From NCBI GenBank assembly GCA_900142905.1, contig FSRV01000002.1, positions 682,001-746,000 on the forward strand: a stretch of 64,000 nucleotides of DNA, in the 5' to 3' direction. A program made the translations under genes and the position numbers. The stretch comes from Burkholderia sp. GAS332. Its GTDB lineage: Bacteria; Pseudomonadota; Gammaproteobacteria; Burkholderiales; Burkholderiaceae. Shown here piece by piece: positions 1 through 8,825 of the stretch; within the stretch, counting starts at the first letter, position 1; every line of letters starts with the position of its first letter. Below the pieces are notes generated by a model. The model had not been told where the DNA came from, did no database searches, and saw only the letters and a program-made list of their open reading frames with translations.

Positions 1-1296
1 TTCGAGATCAATGCGGGCTTTCTCAAGCATGTCAGCGAACAATCGGGACATGACGGCGAGATGATCCGCCGCATTTCGCTGGTCGACGAATATGGCCAGC
101 GGCGGGTACGGATGGCGTATCTGGCGATTGTCGCGAGTCACAAGGTGAATGGCGTATCGAAGCTGCATTCGCAACTGATGACACGCGATATCTTCGCCGA
201 CTTTGCGCGCATTTATCCGGACCGTTTCACCAACGTCACCAACGGCATCACGCCGCGGCGCTGGCTGGCGCAGGCGAATCCGTCACTGTCGTCGCTGATC
301 GATCAGCAGATCGGCAAGGATTGGCGCAGCAATCTGCTCGAACTGGACCAACTGCGCACGCTGCGCAACGACAGCGCGTTTATCGACGCTTTCCGTGAAG
401 CAAAGCGGCAGAACAAACTGCGGCTCGTGCAGCACCTCGCGCATCACACGAAACTGCACTTCGATCCCGATGCGTTGTTCGACCTGCAGGTCAAGCGCAT
501 TCACGAATACAAGCGGCAGTTGCTGAACGTGCTGCACGTGATCGTGCGCTACAACCAGATTCGCGCGAATCCTGAGCGCGATTGGGTGCCGCGCGTGGTG
601 ATGTTCGCCGGCAAGGCCGCGTCCGCGTATCGCATGGCGAAGACGATCATCAAGCTGATCGGCGACGTCAGCGAGAAAGTGAATCACGATCCGTTGATCG
701 GCGATCGCCTCAAGGTGGTGTTCGTACCGAACTACGGCGTGAGCGTGGCCGAGTTGATCATTCCGGCGGCCGATCTGTCCGAGCAAATTTCCATGGCCGG
801 CACCGAAGCGTCGGGCACCGGCAACATGAAGCTCGCTCTGAACGGCGCGTTGACGATCGGCACGATGGACGGTGCCAACATCGAGATCTGCGACGCAGTG
901 GGGCGCGAGAATATCTTTATCTTCGGCCATACCGCTGACGAAGTGGACAACCTGCGCGCCACCGGCTACCGGCCGCGGCAAGTGTACGAGGAGAATCCGG
1001 AACTGCGCATGGCCCTCGACCAGATTCGCACGGGCTTCTTCTCGCCGGACGATCCGCTGCGCTTCTCGGATATCTTCCACACCTTGGTGGATTGGGGCGA
1101 TCACTATATGGTGCTCGCCGATTTCGCCGCGTTTGCAAAAGCGCAGGATGAGGTGGATGCGCTGTTTGTCGACAAACGCGCGTGGGCCGAGAGTGCGATC
1201 GAGAACGTCGCCGGCATGGGGACGTTTTCGTCGGACCGCACCATCGGCGAATATGCACGCAATATCTGGCACGTGAATCCGCTCAGCATGGAGTGA
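1..1296 (+). CDS. glgP: Glycogen/starch/maltodextrin phosphorylase, C-terminal part
   Basis: Reading frame is open from the first base, so the window holds only the C-terminal ~431 residues of a protein normally around 820. The enzyme phosphorolyses alpha-1,4-glucan to glucose-1-phosphate in the cytoplasm. Seen directly: the PLP-lysine region (EASGTGNMKLALNG, nt ~805-850), the following GTMDGANIEI block and the QVKRIHEYKRQLLN block near nt 490, all hallmarks of the GT35 phosphorylase family. It ends in a TGA followed by a strong hairpin terminator 35 bp downstream. An internal ATG at 61 is not the true start because conserved sequence continues upstream of it. Identification is secure; maltodextrin versus glycogen preference cannot be told. 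Confidence 0.95.
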   Translation, partial: FEINAGFLKHVSEQSGHDGEMIRRISLVDEYGQRRVRMAYLAIVASHKVNGVSKLHSQLMTRDIFADFARIYPDRFTNVTNGITPRRWLAQANPSLSSLIDQQIGKDWRSNLLELDQLRTLRNDSAFIDAFREAKRQNKLRLVQHLAHHTKLHFDPDALFDLQVKRIHEYKRQLLNVLHVIVRYNQIRANPERDWVPRVVMFAGKAASAYRMAKTIIKLIGDVSEKVNHDPLIGDRLKVVFVPNYGVSVAELIIPAADLSEQISMAGTEASGTGNMKLALNGALTIGTMDGANIEICDAVGRENIFIFGHTADEVDNLRATGYRPRQVYEENPELRMALDQIRTGFFSPDDPLRFSDIFHTLVDWGDHYMVLADFAAFAKAQDEVDALFVDKRAWAESAIENVAGMGTFSSDRTIGEYARNIWHVNPLSME

Positions 1297-1330
1297 TGCG
1301 GGCGCGTTCGTGGCGCTTGCTCAAATGAAA

Positions 1331-1366
1331 AAGGCCGTGCGGTTCCATCCGCACGGCCTTCTTTTA
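1331..1366. terminator. Intrinsic terminator between convergent glgP and lipoprotein gene
   Basis: A perfect 12-bp inverted repeat (AAGGCCGTGCGG, 6-nt loop TTCCAT, CCGCACGGCCTT) is followed by CTTTTAT on the plus strand and preceded by GAAA, so it also provides Ts for minus-strand transcripts. It lies between two convergent genes and probably serves both. Confidence 0.88.
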
Positions 1367-1380
1367 TCGACTCGTGAAAA

Positions 1381-2496
1381 TCACGGGGCGAATCGTTCGC
1401 TCTCTGCTGCTGCATGCAAACCGAGCTGCGCTTTCGGGAAGTCGAACAGCACGTCGATATTCTGCATCGCCATCAAACCGACTACGATCCGGTTCGCGTC
1501 CGGTTTCGCCTTGACGATCGTGACTTGCGCCTTCTCGTAACGGTGCACCCACGATCCGCTGCCGATGGCTGTTTGATAGTTGCCCTGATCGAGCACACTG
1601 CCGACATCGCCGTCACCGGTCCAGTTTGGCGCTTTGTCCATTTCGACGCGGATCATGCCGGTGCTGCCCGTGGCGAACACCAGCGGCGCGCAGAAGGTCA
1701 TCTTGTCACCCACATTCACGCAGCCTCTTGGCCATTGCGCCGTACCGTCTTTCGACACCGTCATCGGCACCATGGTGTAGTCCTTCGTGATGGCGTTCGA
1801 GGGACTCAACACCATGTACGGCTTCGCGAAGTTCGCGTGCACCAGATAACGTTGGCCGATGTTGCCGGGTAACGCACGCAACGGTTGGGTGCAGCAGCTA
1901 TCGTCCGGTTGCGCGGCGCCGACGCCGAAGATGCCGGAAAACGCCCAACCGAATTCACCGGTGTAGCCGTCCATCCCGACGCACTTCCGCGCGTTCGGCA
2001 GACAGCGCACGACGTCCACCGCTTGCGCGGCGATCGGCGTTGGCGTGGTGCCGGCGAGGCTGAACGGCACTTTGACGGTCGAGCCGAGAATCTCCACGCC
2101 GTTCGCGAACGACATCGACGTCACGCCGCCGGCGCTTGCATAGTTCGAACCCGGCAGCACCGACTTCAACACCCGCGTGCCTTGCGTTCCCGTGTCGAGC
2201 GCCATATACACCGGCTTGCCGTCGAGCTGAACCGGCAGGCCGAGGCGGGCGTGATCTTCGTCGGCGCGCTCCACGTGCAGCGGAATCAGCAGGCCGTCGT
2301 TGCCGCCGTTGATCAGCGCGGCCTGGGAGGGCGGTGGTGTGGGGGTGGGGAAGGTGACGGAGCAGCCGGTCAGCGCGGCGAACGCGCCGGCGGCGACCAG
2401 CGCCGCTGCGGCTGAACGACGAAATGGCAGACGGAAATGAAGACGGAAAGGAAGACCGGCATGCCGGCGCGCGGCATCGAGAGACGACAGGAACAT
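1381..2496 (-). CDS. Putative lipoprotein with aspartyl-protease-like DTGT motif (DUF3443-like)
   Basis: A 371-residue protein with a basic N-terminus, a hydrophobic stretch (about residues 29-41) and a lipobox LTGC with Cys45, so it is predicted to be lipid-anchored to the cell envelope. After a Pro-rich linker the mature part contains VYMALDTGTQG with Asp101-Thr-Gly, similar to the active-site loop of retropepsin-like folds and to the DTGS/DTGT motif of Burkholderia DUF3443 exported proteins. Several Cys residues in the mature part could form disulfides. No partner gene is adjacent. The function is unknown; proteolytic activity is only suggested by the motif. Confidence 0.7.
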   Translation of the reverse strand: MFLSSLDAARRHAGLPFRLHFRLPFRRSAAAALVAAGAFAALTGCSVTFPTPTPPPSQAALINGGNDGLLIPLHVERADEDHARLGLPVQLDGKPVYMALDTGTQGTRVLKSVLPGSNYASAGGVTSMSFANGVEILGSTVKVPFSLAGTTPTPIAAQAVDVVRCLPNARKCVGMDGYTGEFGWAFSGIFGVGAAQPDDSCCTQPLRALPGNIGQRYLVHANFAKPYMVLSPSNAITKDYTMVPMTVSKDGTAQWPRGCVNVGDKMTFCAPLVFATGSTGMIRVEMDKAPNWTGDGDVGSVLDQGNYQTAIGSGSWVHRYEKAQVTIVKAKPDANRIVVGLMAMQNIDVLFDFPKAQLGLHAAAESERFAP

Positions 2497-2760
2497 AGGA
2501 TCACGCTTTGCAAAAAGGCGGGTCCCTGGCGAAGGCGATGCATCGTGGGCTGCGAGTTGGACAGCTTGGACAGCACTGGTGGCAATCGCACTGGATTGCC
2601 GCGGCGTGGGCGGGGAAACCGGGACGCTTGCGGGGGCCTGCGGGAGGGAACACGCGATAACAGGAGCGGCGACTCTACACGGCCACCCGCGGGCAATTGC
2701 AAAGATGTGTAAAGGTTTGAGGGGCGGGCAGCAGGTTGCCCGTGCAAGCGTTGATCTATG

Positions 2761-3105
2761 TCAATAGACGCGCGGACGGCGGATCACGGTGGCTTGCGCG
2801 CGACCGAGCGTGGCGTGGTCGAGGGTGGCCGTCAGCAGGCCGATCACATCGTCGAGCGACCGTGAGGTGACTTCGACACGAAAGGTCACGCGCTCGTGTT
2901 GTTGGTCGACGGTCACGACGTAGAGTCGCAGATCGTCGCCGAGGGCGGTATGCAACGCGCGCCGTCCGGTTGCCGAGGATGTGCCGGGCACGGTGACGTC
3001 GATGATGACGAGCGGAACGACGACATGCGTGCGGCGGGGAAGGCGTGGGTCGCGCGGTGCGCGCGGGACGGAGATTTCAGACGTTGCTACGGACGTGAGC
3101 ATCAT
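2761..3105 (-). CDS. Small conserved hypothetical protein with ACT-like C-terminal half
   Basis: I do not recognise this protein. Codon use and GC3 pattern support coding. Two adjacent ATGs (3105 and 3102) are the likely starts; a longer frame reaches 3183 but its extra 26 residues look non-conserved. About 114 residues. The C-terminal half (YVVTVDQQHERVTFRVEVTS...) has a beta-alpha-beta pattern resembling ACT-type regulatory domains, which is a weak structural guess. It lies alone between the lipoprotein gene and the small membrane-protein gene, all on the minus strand but with gaps that do not suggest one operon. Confidence 0.5.
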   Translation of the reverse strand: MMLTSVATSEISVPRAPRDPRLPRRTHVVVPLVIIDVTVPGTSSATGRRALHTALGDDLRLYVVTVDQQHERVTFRVEVTSRSLDDVIGLLTATLDHATLGRAQATVIRRPRVY

Positions 3106-3251
3106 GATTGCGCCGATTCGGCGAGGCGGCGCGCGTTGTTGACACCCAACCACTCTAGCGGCGCGCGTCTCAACGACGCGCAAAAGCTGCCGCGTCGGGA
3201 ATCAATTTTGTGTTAACGCGCAACGCCTGGCGTGGTGCGGACGCCTGCTGC

Positions 3252-3641
3252 TCAAGCCTTCGGTGCCGCAGCGGCTGCCTTCGCCTCGTGCACGGCCGCG
3301 CCAACGCGCTCGACGAACTCGCGGTCGGTGCTCATGAGCGCCTCACGCAGGCCATTCGCGGTCTGCACCATCAGACGATGCGTGACGTCCTGGGTGGCCC
3401 ACGTGAGCCAGCCGACCACGATCAGCATCGTGCCGCACACCATGCCGACCGGCGAGCGCAATATCCCGCCGACAATAGCGCCGACGAGTCCCAGCAGCGA
3501 GATGGCGCGCGGCAGGGCTTTGTTCTTCGGCACGGTGACGACCTGTACATCGACGATATCTTTCAGCGGAAAGACCTGGCCGGCCGACGAGAGTGCGTTA
3601 CGCGTGACCGACACGCCGCGATCATTGAAAGGGGTTTCCAT
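3252..3641 (-). CDS. Small membrane protein, DUF6232-like
   Basis: About 129 residues. An N-terminal beta-rich PH-like segment (GVSVTRNALSS...FPLKDIVDVQVV) is followed by two hydrophobic helices (around LLGLVGAIVGGIL and VGMVCGTMLIVVGWLTW), then a cytosolic tail ending in an Ala-rich helix. This layout matches the DUF6232 family of unknown function. The start at 3641 is chosen because the PH-like segment begins there; an ATG at 3689 would add 16 residues. Function unknown, inner-membrane location predicted. Confidence 0.6.
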   Translation of the reverse strand: METPFNDRGVSVTRNALSSAGQVFPLKDIVDVQVVTVPKNKALPRAISLLGLVGAIVGGILRSPVGMVCGTMLIVVGWLTWATQDVTHRLMVQTANGLREALMSTDREFVERVGAAVHEAKAAAAAPKA

Positions 3642-3834
3642 CGAGTCGAATGCAATCGGTAGCAAAGGGCGCAGCGTACCAGACTTCAAATGCTGAAGAC
3701 GGAACTTTTCCGGCGCGGATCAGGGCACTTGCGGTTGGTCTCCCGTACGCGCTAACAACCGCGGTCCTCGGCAGTACGACGGCGGACGTGTTCGTTGCGC
3801 GGCGATGGGATGAGGCACAGGGCAGCAACAGCAT

Positions 3835-4569
3835 TCACACCGAGACGCCGGACTTGCCCTTGCTCTTCGGACCGGCGACGTTGCCCGAAGCGGAATGCTC
3901 CTTGGGTGCTGTGCCTCGTTTCGCTGCGCCGGTTCGTCCACCACGCCCGGCTTCCATCACGTCCTCAAGGTAGCGCTCTACCACGTGCTGGAACTCCAGG
4001 ATCGCCGCGTGACGGTCAGCCACGCCGGCATCATGGCTCAGCGTGACGGCTGCCTTCATAAGATGCTGCACGACCACGGCCCGGAACAAAGCTTCGTCCA
4101 CGGACAGTCGCGGCGCGAGGGCGGCCAGTACGGATGCGATTCCTTTGCGCAATCTTTCGCGCACTCCGGTGGCGCCAGGCAATGCGACATCACGCGCGTC
4201 GACCAGCACCACGAAAGCGGGGTGCGTCGTGCGAAACGCCACGAAAAACGTCGTCAGCCGGCTCGCAACGACCGATACATCAAGCAGCGGCACCTCCTCG
4301 CTCAGCCTGACTAATGCTGCTTCAAGCTCGGTCACGTATTGCTCGATCAGCGTACCTGCGACCTGCTCTTTCGTCGGAAAGAACTGGTAAAGCGAACCGA
4401 TCGACGCCCCCGCGCGCGCGGCGATCGCTGTCATCGTCGTTGCTTCGTACCCTTTTTCGGCGAATTCCGCACTTGCGGCTTCCAGTAACGACGCCACCCG
4501 CGCATGTCCGCGGGCGCGGCGCGGCACCTTCGCTTCGCCCGTATTCGGCGTTGACTTTTGTGAGGCCAT
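3835..4569 (-). CDS. TetR/AcrR family transcriptional regulator
   Basis: About 244 residues. The N-terminal helix-turn-helix of TetR proteins is evident (AASAEFAEKGYEATTMTAIAARAGASIGSLYQFF, about residues 30-63), with the canonical SIGSLYQFFPTKEQV recognition-helix end. The C-terminal ligand domain is typical in length, and the tail is Lys/Gly/Ser-rich and probably disordered. It is divergent from the isochorismatase-fold gene at 4640, with a promoter and a palindromic operator in between, so it probably represses that gene and perhaps itself and the downstream FUSC gene. The ATG at 4569 is preferred over 4575. Confidence 0.88.
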   Translation of the reverse strand: MASQKSTPNTGEAKVPRRARGHARVASLLEAASAEFAEKGYEATTMTAIAARAGASIGSLYQFFPTKEQVAGTLIEQYVTELEAALVRLSEEVPLLDVSVVASRLTTFFVAFRTTHPAFVVLVDARDVALPGATGVRERLRKGIASVLAALAPRLSVDEALFRAVVVQHLMKAAVTLSHDAGVADRHAAILEFQHVVERYLEDVMEAGRGGRTGAAKRGTAPKEHSASGNVAGPKSKGKSGVSV

Positions 4570-4602
4570 TCTCATATACTGTTTGTGAGCACCCCCTCAC
4601 AA
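4551..4602 (+). promoter_or_regulatory. Sigma-70 promoter and palindromic TetR-type operator for the isochorismatase-fold gene
   Basis: A near-consensus promoter is visible on the plus strand: TTGACT (4551-4556), 18-bp spacer, TATACT (4575-4580). Immediately downstream lies a perfect inverted repeat TTGTGAG-N6-CTCACAA (4583-4602), covering the expected transcription start. The -35 box lies inside the 5' end of the divergent tetR coding sequence. The arrangement predicts steric repression of the gene at 4640 by the TetR protein. Confidence 0.75.
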
Positions 4603-4639
4603 TACACCAGCGGCTCGCCGCTTTCAACGGAAGACCATC

Positions 4640-5221
4640 ATGTTGCAAAAACTTGACCCCAAGACTACCGCTCTCGTTCTGATCGATCTTCAGGAGGGCA
4701 TTCTCGGATTCGGGAAAGCGCCCCGCCCAGCCGCAGCCGTGCTGGCTACCGCGGCCACGCTCGCAAAGCGCTTCCGGGAAGTGAACGCGCCGGTCGTGCT
4801 GGTGCGGGTGGGCTGGAGCGCCGACTTCGGCGATGCACTGAAGCAGCCCGTCGATCAGCCCATGGCGCTTCCCCCCGGCGGACTGCCCTCGAACTGGTGG
4901 GACTTTCCCACCGAACTGGCGGTGGAGGAGCGCGACATCAAGATCACGAAACGCCAATGGAGCGCTTTCTACGGCACCGAGCTCGACCTGCAATTGCGGC
5001 GTCGCGGCATCGAAACCATTGTGCTCGGCGGGATTTCGACGAACATCGGCGTCGAGTCGACGGCTCGCGCCGCGCACGAGCACGGGTACTCGCTGGTGCT
5101 GGTCGAGGACGCGATGAGCTGCGGCGCGCCGGAGCATCACGATGCGTCGCTGAATTTCGTCTTCCCGAGGCTCGGTCTCGTGCGGCAATCCGGCGACGTA
5201 CTCGAGGCGCTCGCAGGCTGA
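4640..5221 (+). CDS. Isochorismatase-fold hydrolase lacking the nucleophilic cysteine
   Basis: 193 residues with the cysteine-hydrolase (isochorismatase) fold: catalytic-type Asp16 in VLIDLQEG and Lys104 in ITKRQWSAF are present. The nucleophile position of the family (G-x-x-T-x-x-C-V) reads GGISTNIGVESTA, giving Gly137 in place of Cys. A subfamily with this STxIGVESTAR signature exists, so the protein is probably not a simple amidase and its reaction is unknown. It starts 60 bp after a strong promoter-operator, divergent from tetR, and is followed 46 bp later by the FUSC-type gene, suggesting a TetR-controlled two-gene unit. Confidence 0.85.
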   Translation: MLQKLDPKTTALVLIDLQEGILGFGKAPRPAAAVLATAATLAKRFREVNAPVVLVRVGWSADFGDALKQPVDQPMALPPGGLPSNWWDFPTELAVEERDIKITKRQWSAFYGTELDLQLRRRGIETIVLGGISTNIGVESTARAAHEHGYSLVLVEDAMSCGAPEHHDASLNFVFPRLGLVRQSGDVLEALAG

Positions 5222-5267
5222 TGACGCGACGCCCGATGGACAAGCACAGCGTAGCTGGAGAGCGACG

Positions 5268-6320
5268 ATGAGCAGCGAACGTCTCTCCACGGTTTCGTCG
5301 CTCTCGCGCCGCGTCGAAACCGTGATTGATGGTCGGGCGTTGGGTCGCGCCATGTTTGCGCTCGTCCCGCTGCTCGTGCTCGCACTCGTATCAGGCAGAC
5401 CCGGGTGGCTCGCCGCTGCAATCGTGCCGGTCGCGATGCTCATCGCACTCGACCACTCGCAGCTTGCGCCGCTCGGCGTCTTCGCGCACGCTTTGGCGAT
5501 CAGCGCGGGCTTCGTGATCCTGATGGCGTCGCTCGCGCACCCACTGCTCTTTGTCGTAGCCACAGTCATGCTGGGTATGGGATCCGTGCTGGTCACCGCG
5601 GGCGGCAGTGCCTTGCGCTCGCTCGGCAACTTCACGTTCATTCCCGCGCTGTATCTTGCCTGTGAAAGTGGGGAAGGGGTCGCACGGCAAGCGCTTATCA
5701 CCCGGAGCGTTGAGGTCCTGCCGTTCCTGTTGATAGCGGCGTTGCCGATCCTGCTCGTTGCGTCAGTCGAGCACTTCCGCTCGCGTGAAACAGGCCAGCC
5801 GACTCTTGCGCATTTCGCAAAGTGGACGCGCCTCTCCCCAAACAGCGAGCGCAACGCATGTATCGAGCTGGTGATCACCGTCGCGCTCGCGGTCGCTTGC
5901 GCTGCCGCACTTGTCGAATGGCGGCACGTCGATCATGGTCAGTGGATGATCTGGTCGGCCGCCAGCGTCGTTACCGGAAATGCAGCAAGCGCCCGGCAGA
6001 AGTTTCGCAGCCGGCTCACCGGGGCCGTTGTCGGCGTTTCCTTCGGCGTGGTCGTCGGGTTGATGATCCCTCATGCGTTATTTATGCGTGTGTTCGTTGT
6101 GTTCGCCGCAATGCTGACGCTCATCTGCATTCGTCCTTACACGCTCGCATTCGGCGTCCGGTGCGCCTGTGCGGCAATAGCTTTTGTATTGGCGGGAAAG
6201 CCGTGGATTTTTGGAGGCGAACGCCTGCTGAACGTGGCTGTCGGCAGCGCCATTGGGCTGCTGTGTGTGCTCGCGGCATCCGCCATTGCGGCTGACGGTC
6301 AGCGCGCCAGGCGACCTTGA
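5268..6320 (+). CDS. FUSC-family inner-membrane protein (aromatic acid exporter-like)
   Basis: 350 residues with about ten hydrophobic segments arranged as two repeats separated by a polar stretch near residues 165-200. The second half carries the FUSC-type signature (WMIWSAASVVTGNAASARQKFRSRLTGAVVGVSFGVVVG), where the R-x-x-G motif of fusaric acid/AaeB-type exporters is visible. Such proteins export aromatic acids or related toxic carboxylates, usually with an MFP partner, which is absent here. It is probably co-transcribed with the preceding isochorismatase-fold gene and thus under TetR control. Substrate unknown. Confidence 0.78.
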   Translation: MSSERLSTVSSLSRRVETVIDGRALGRAMFALVPLLVLALVSGRPGWLAAAIVPVAMLIALDHSQLAPLGVFAHALAISAGFVILMASLAHPLLFVVATVMLGMGSVLVTAGGSALRSLGNFTFIPALYLACESGEGVARQALITRSVEVLPFLLIAALPILLVASVEHFRSRETGQPTLAHFAKWTRLSPNSERNACIELVITVALAVACAAALVEWRHVDHGQWMIWSAASVVTGNAASARQKFRSRLTGAVVGVSFGVVVGLMIPHALFMRVFVVFAAMLTLICIRPYTLAFGVRCACAAIAFVLAGKPWIFGGERLLNVAVGSAIGLLCVLAASAIAADGQRARRP

Positions 6321-6412
6321 TGAATGCATTCGCGGCTTGCGTGCGGGCGGGGACGATTACCTGACTCTGGCCGGTAAGATGCGCGGAAGTACCTTGCTCA
6401 GGAGCGAACACG

Positions 6413-7090
6413 ATGGATCTCGATGCGGCAAGTAGAAGCCGCGGCGTCGCCGTACTCTTGACGCTGTCCGGAGGCTTTCTCGACGCGTATACGTACGTTG
6501 GCCACGGCGGTGTATTCGCGAACACGATGACGGGAAACGTGGCACTCCTCGGCATCCACATAGCAGCGGGTGACTGGACCCAGGCGTGGCTGCACATTCC
6601 CCCGCTTGTCGCCTTTGTATTCGCGGTATTCGTGGTTCACCTGCTGCGCCTCGACGCCGTCGCGAACTCGCTTCCGCGCCCCGCACTTGTCTGCCTTTTA
6701 CTTGAAATTTTTTTTCTGGCTGTAGCGGCTAGCGGTGTGTGTGGACGCTCAGAGCTTTGGCTGATCCCAGGTATAACATTCGTCGCTACGCTCCAGACCT
6801 TGTCCTTCACGCACATCGAGAATCTTACGTACACGTCCGTGATGACAACCGGAAACCTTCGCCGCGCAGCGAAGAAATTGCTGGAAGGACTGATCCCAAG
6901 ATACGATAAATCGGCTCTTCACGACGCGTCGCTGCTTGGAGCGGCAGGATTCAGCTTCTTCGCCGGCGCTGTGTTCGGGGGGCTCGCAACTAGACTGTTG
7001 CACGATGTGGCGTTATGGTTCGCAGTAGGGCTCCTCTTGGGCGCGCTACTGCGGATGGGGCAATTGGCACGCAGGAGCGCCAGTGCCTGA
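6413..7090 (+). CDS. YoaK/DUF1275 family membrane protein
   Basis: 225 residues, six predicted transmembrane helices. The N-terminal GGFLDAYTYVGHGGVFANTMTGNVALLG block, with the conserved F-x-N-x-M-T-G-N motif, is diagnostic of the DUF1275/YoaK family; TSVMTTGNLRRAAKKLL is the internal repeat of the same motif. Function is not established for the family. A DNA segment around 6690-6860 is noticeably less GC-rich than its neighbours. Start ATG at 6413, 92 bp after the FUSC gene. Confidence 0.85.
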   Translation: MDLDAASRSRGVAVLLTLSGGFLDAYTYVGHGGVFANTMTGNVALLGIHIAAGDWTQAWLHIPPLVAFVFAVFVVHLLRLDAVANSLPRPALVCLLLEIFFLAVAASGVCGRSELWLIPGITFVATLQTLSFTHIENLTYTSVMTTGNLRRAAKKLLEGLIPRYDKSALHDASLLGAAGFSFFAGAVFGGLATRLLHDVALWFAVGLLLGALLRMGQLARRSASA

Positions 7091-7247
7091 CACTACCCGC
7101 GCTCAGCAAGCATAGTCGCCGCAGCCATAGCCATCGAGGTCTCCATGGACTCGCGGTCTTATATGTCCGACTAACCGTTGCAAGACATCTTTGCCCGAAC
7201 CCCTCTGCAGGGTGCCGCCGCGACTATCTTCCGGACCGAGGGGACGA

Positions 7248-7478
7248 TTAGCGCAGCCAGGTTGTGGCCAGCTCCACGACTTCATTGCCTTTCGCGTTGA
7301 GCACGGCCCGCAGCATATACAGGCTGAAGCCCTTCGCATGCGCCCACTCGATCTTGCCGAGCCTGCGCAAGCTGTCCGATAGTCCGTTGAGGCTGTCGCC
7401 CGTCACACCCCAGATGCGCTCGACACCCGCGGCAGCAAGCGCGTTCGTGAGGTAATCGGTAATGGTTTGTCGTGTCAT
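7248..7478 (-). pseudogene. poxB: Internally deleted relic of pyruvate oxidase (poxB): N-terminus fused in frame to C-terminus
   Basis: A 76-residue frame. Residues 1-47 match the N-terminus of PoxB ([20 protein letters not shown], then KIEWAHA), and residues 48-76 match its extreme C-terminus, the membrane-binding tail ([13 protein letters not shown]...[12 protein letters not shown]. coli PoxB ends [28 protein letters not shown]). The ~495 residues between, including the thiamine-diphosphate and FAD sites, are missing. The junction lies near nt 7334-7344 at GCATGCG. The frame, ATG and a GGGAG ribosome site are kept, and it sits 16 bp downstream of the CoA-transferase gene, so a short peptide may still be made. 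No enzyme activity is possible. Confidence 0.88.
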
Positions 7479-7494
7479 GATCGTGCTCCCGTGA

Positions 7495-8820
7495 TTAGAT
7501 CAGATGAAGGGCTTTGGCCTCGTCCGCGAGCGTCGCGCGGAAATCGGGGTGCGCGAGTCCGATCAGCGCCCGTGCCCGTTCCGTCGACGACAACCCCTTG
7601 AGATTCGCGACGCCGTACTCGGTCACGACGATGTGCGTGTCCGTGCGCGGCGTGGTCACCGGCCCCGAGAGCTTCGGCACGATCTTCGAAAGCGCGCCGC
7701 CCTTCGCCGTGGAATGGAACGCGATGATCGACTTGCCGCCTGCCGACCCGTAGGCACCGCGAACGAAGTCGAGCTGGCCGCCTGTCGCGCTGTACTGATG
7801 CCCGTTCACATGCTCGGAATTGCAGGCGCCGGTCAGGTCCATCTCCACAGTCGAATTCACCGAGATCATCTTCGGGTTCTGCGAGATGATCGCCGGATTG
7901 TTCACGTAGTCCACCGGGTAGCTCTCGATGGAGGGGTTGTCGTTCATGAAGTCGTACATCGCCTGATCGCCCATGGCGAAGGTAAAGACCGACTTGCCGC
8001 GATTCACGGCCTTGTTGCGGTTCGTCACCACGCCGCGCCGGATCAGGTCCACGAGCCCAGGCGTCAGCAGTTCGGTATGCACGCCCAGGTCGCGGTGGCC
8101 ATACAGCGCGCCGCACACGGCATTGGGCAGCGCGCCAATACCCATCTGCAGGCAGGCGCCGTCGGGAATGAGGGTTGAGATCAGATCCGCGATCACGTGA
8201 TCCTTTTCGCTCGCCGGCTTCGGCAGCAGTTGCGGCAGCGGATGATCCGACTCAACAATGGCGTCGACCTCGGAAATGTGCAGCAACGAATCGCCGAACA
8301 CGCGCGGCATGTTCGGATTGACCTCGACCACAAGCCGGCGCGCGGAGCGCGCAACGGCGCTCGTGTAATCGTTGTTGGTCCCGAACGTGAAATAGCCGTT
8401 GCTATCCATGGGCGACACCATCACCAGCATCGTATCGACCGGAATATGGTCGCTGAAAAGACGCGGCGACTGGCTGAAGGTGTTCGGCACGAAGAATACG
8501 ACCTTGCGGTCGCCGTCTTCGGCGCCCTGGCGGATCAGCTTGCGCTCAGGCTCGCCGAGGAACATGCAGTGCGGCTGGATGCGCCCCATCAGTTCGTATT
8601 GCAGCAGCGTCTTGCTGAGAAACGATTCGGCGTGGAAGTAGTAGACCTTCAGCGCATCGACATCGCCCGCACTCGCTCGCGCCGCCAGCGCAGCCAGCAG
8701 CGAAGGCGGCTGGGACATCGCCATGCCGAGCGCCACAGTCGAACCGCTTGCAATCGACGATACTGCTTCATCAGGTGTGCGAAATTTTGAGGAATAGACT
8801 GATTCGTTATTCATAGCCAT
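7495..8820 (-). CDS. ict: Itaconate (succinyl-/acetyl-CoA:) CoA-transferase, RipA/Ict-like
   Basis: 441 residues of the acetyl-CoA hydrolase/transferase (class I CoA-transferase) family. Seen: GIGALPNAV (227-235), the catalytic Glu250 in [10 protein letters not shown], and the GGQLDFVRG block near residue 360. The start at 8820 is preceded by CTAAGGAGC, a strong ribosome site, 5 bp after the hydratase stop; upstream in-frame extension is not coding. The order lyase, hydratase, CoA-transferase reproduces the Yersinia ripCBA/itaconate operon, where this enzyme charges itaconate to itaconyl-CoA. Without the neighbours, 4-hydroxybutyrate CoA-transferase would be an equal guess. Confidence 0.82.
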   Translation of the reverse strand: MAMNNESVYSSKFRTPDEAVSSIASGSTVALGMAMSQPPSLLAALAARASAGDVDALKVYYFHAESFLSKTLLQYELMGRIQPHCMFLGEPERKLIRQGAEDGDRKVVFFVPNTFSQSPRLFSDHIPVDTMLVMVSPMDSNGYFTFGTNNDYTSAVARSARRLVVEVNPNMPRVFGDSLLHISEVDAIVESDHPLPQLLPKPASEKDHVIADLISTLIPDGACLQMGIGALPNAVCGALYGHRDLGVHTELLTPGLVDLIRRGVVTNRNKAVNRGKSVFTFAMGDQAMYDFMNDNPSIESYPVDYVNNPAIISQNPKMISVNSTVEMDLTGACNSEHVNGHQYSATGGQLDFVRGAYGSAGGKSIIAFHSTAKGGALSKIVPKLSGPVTTPRTDTHIVVTEYGVANLKGLSSTERARALIGLAHPDFRATLADEAKALHLI

Positions 8821-8825
8821 GCTCC

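Noticed and set aside
4322..5878. 518-residue open frame on the minus strand
   Set aside because: Overlaps tetR, the isochorismatase-fold gene and the FUSC gene, all of which have family motifs. High-GC antisense frame without any recognisable domain.
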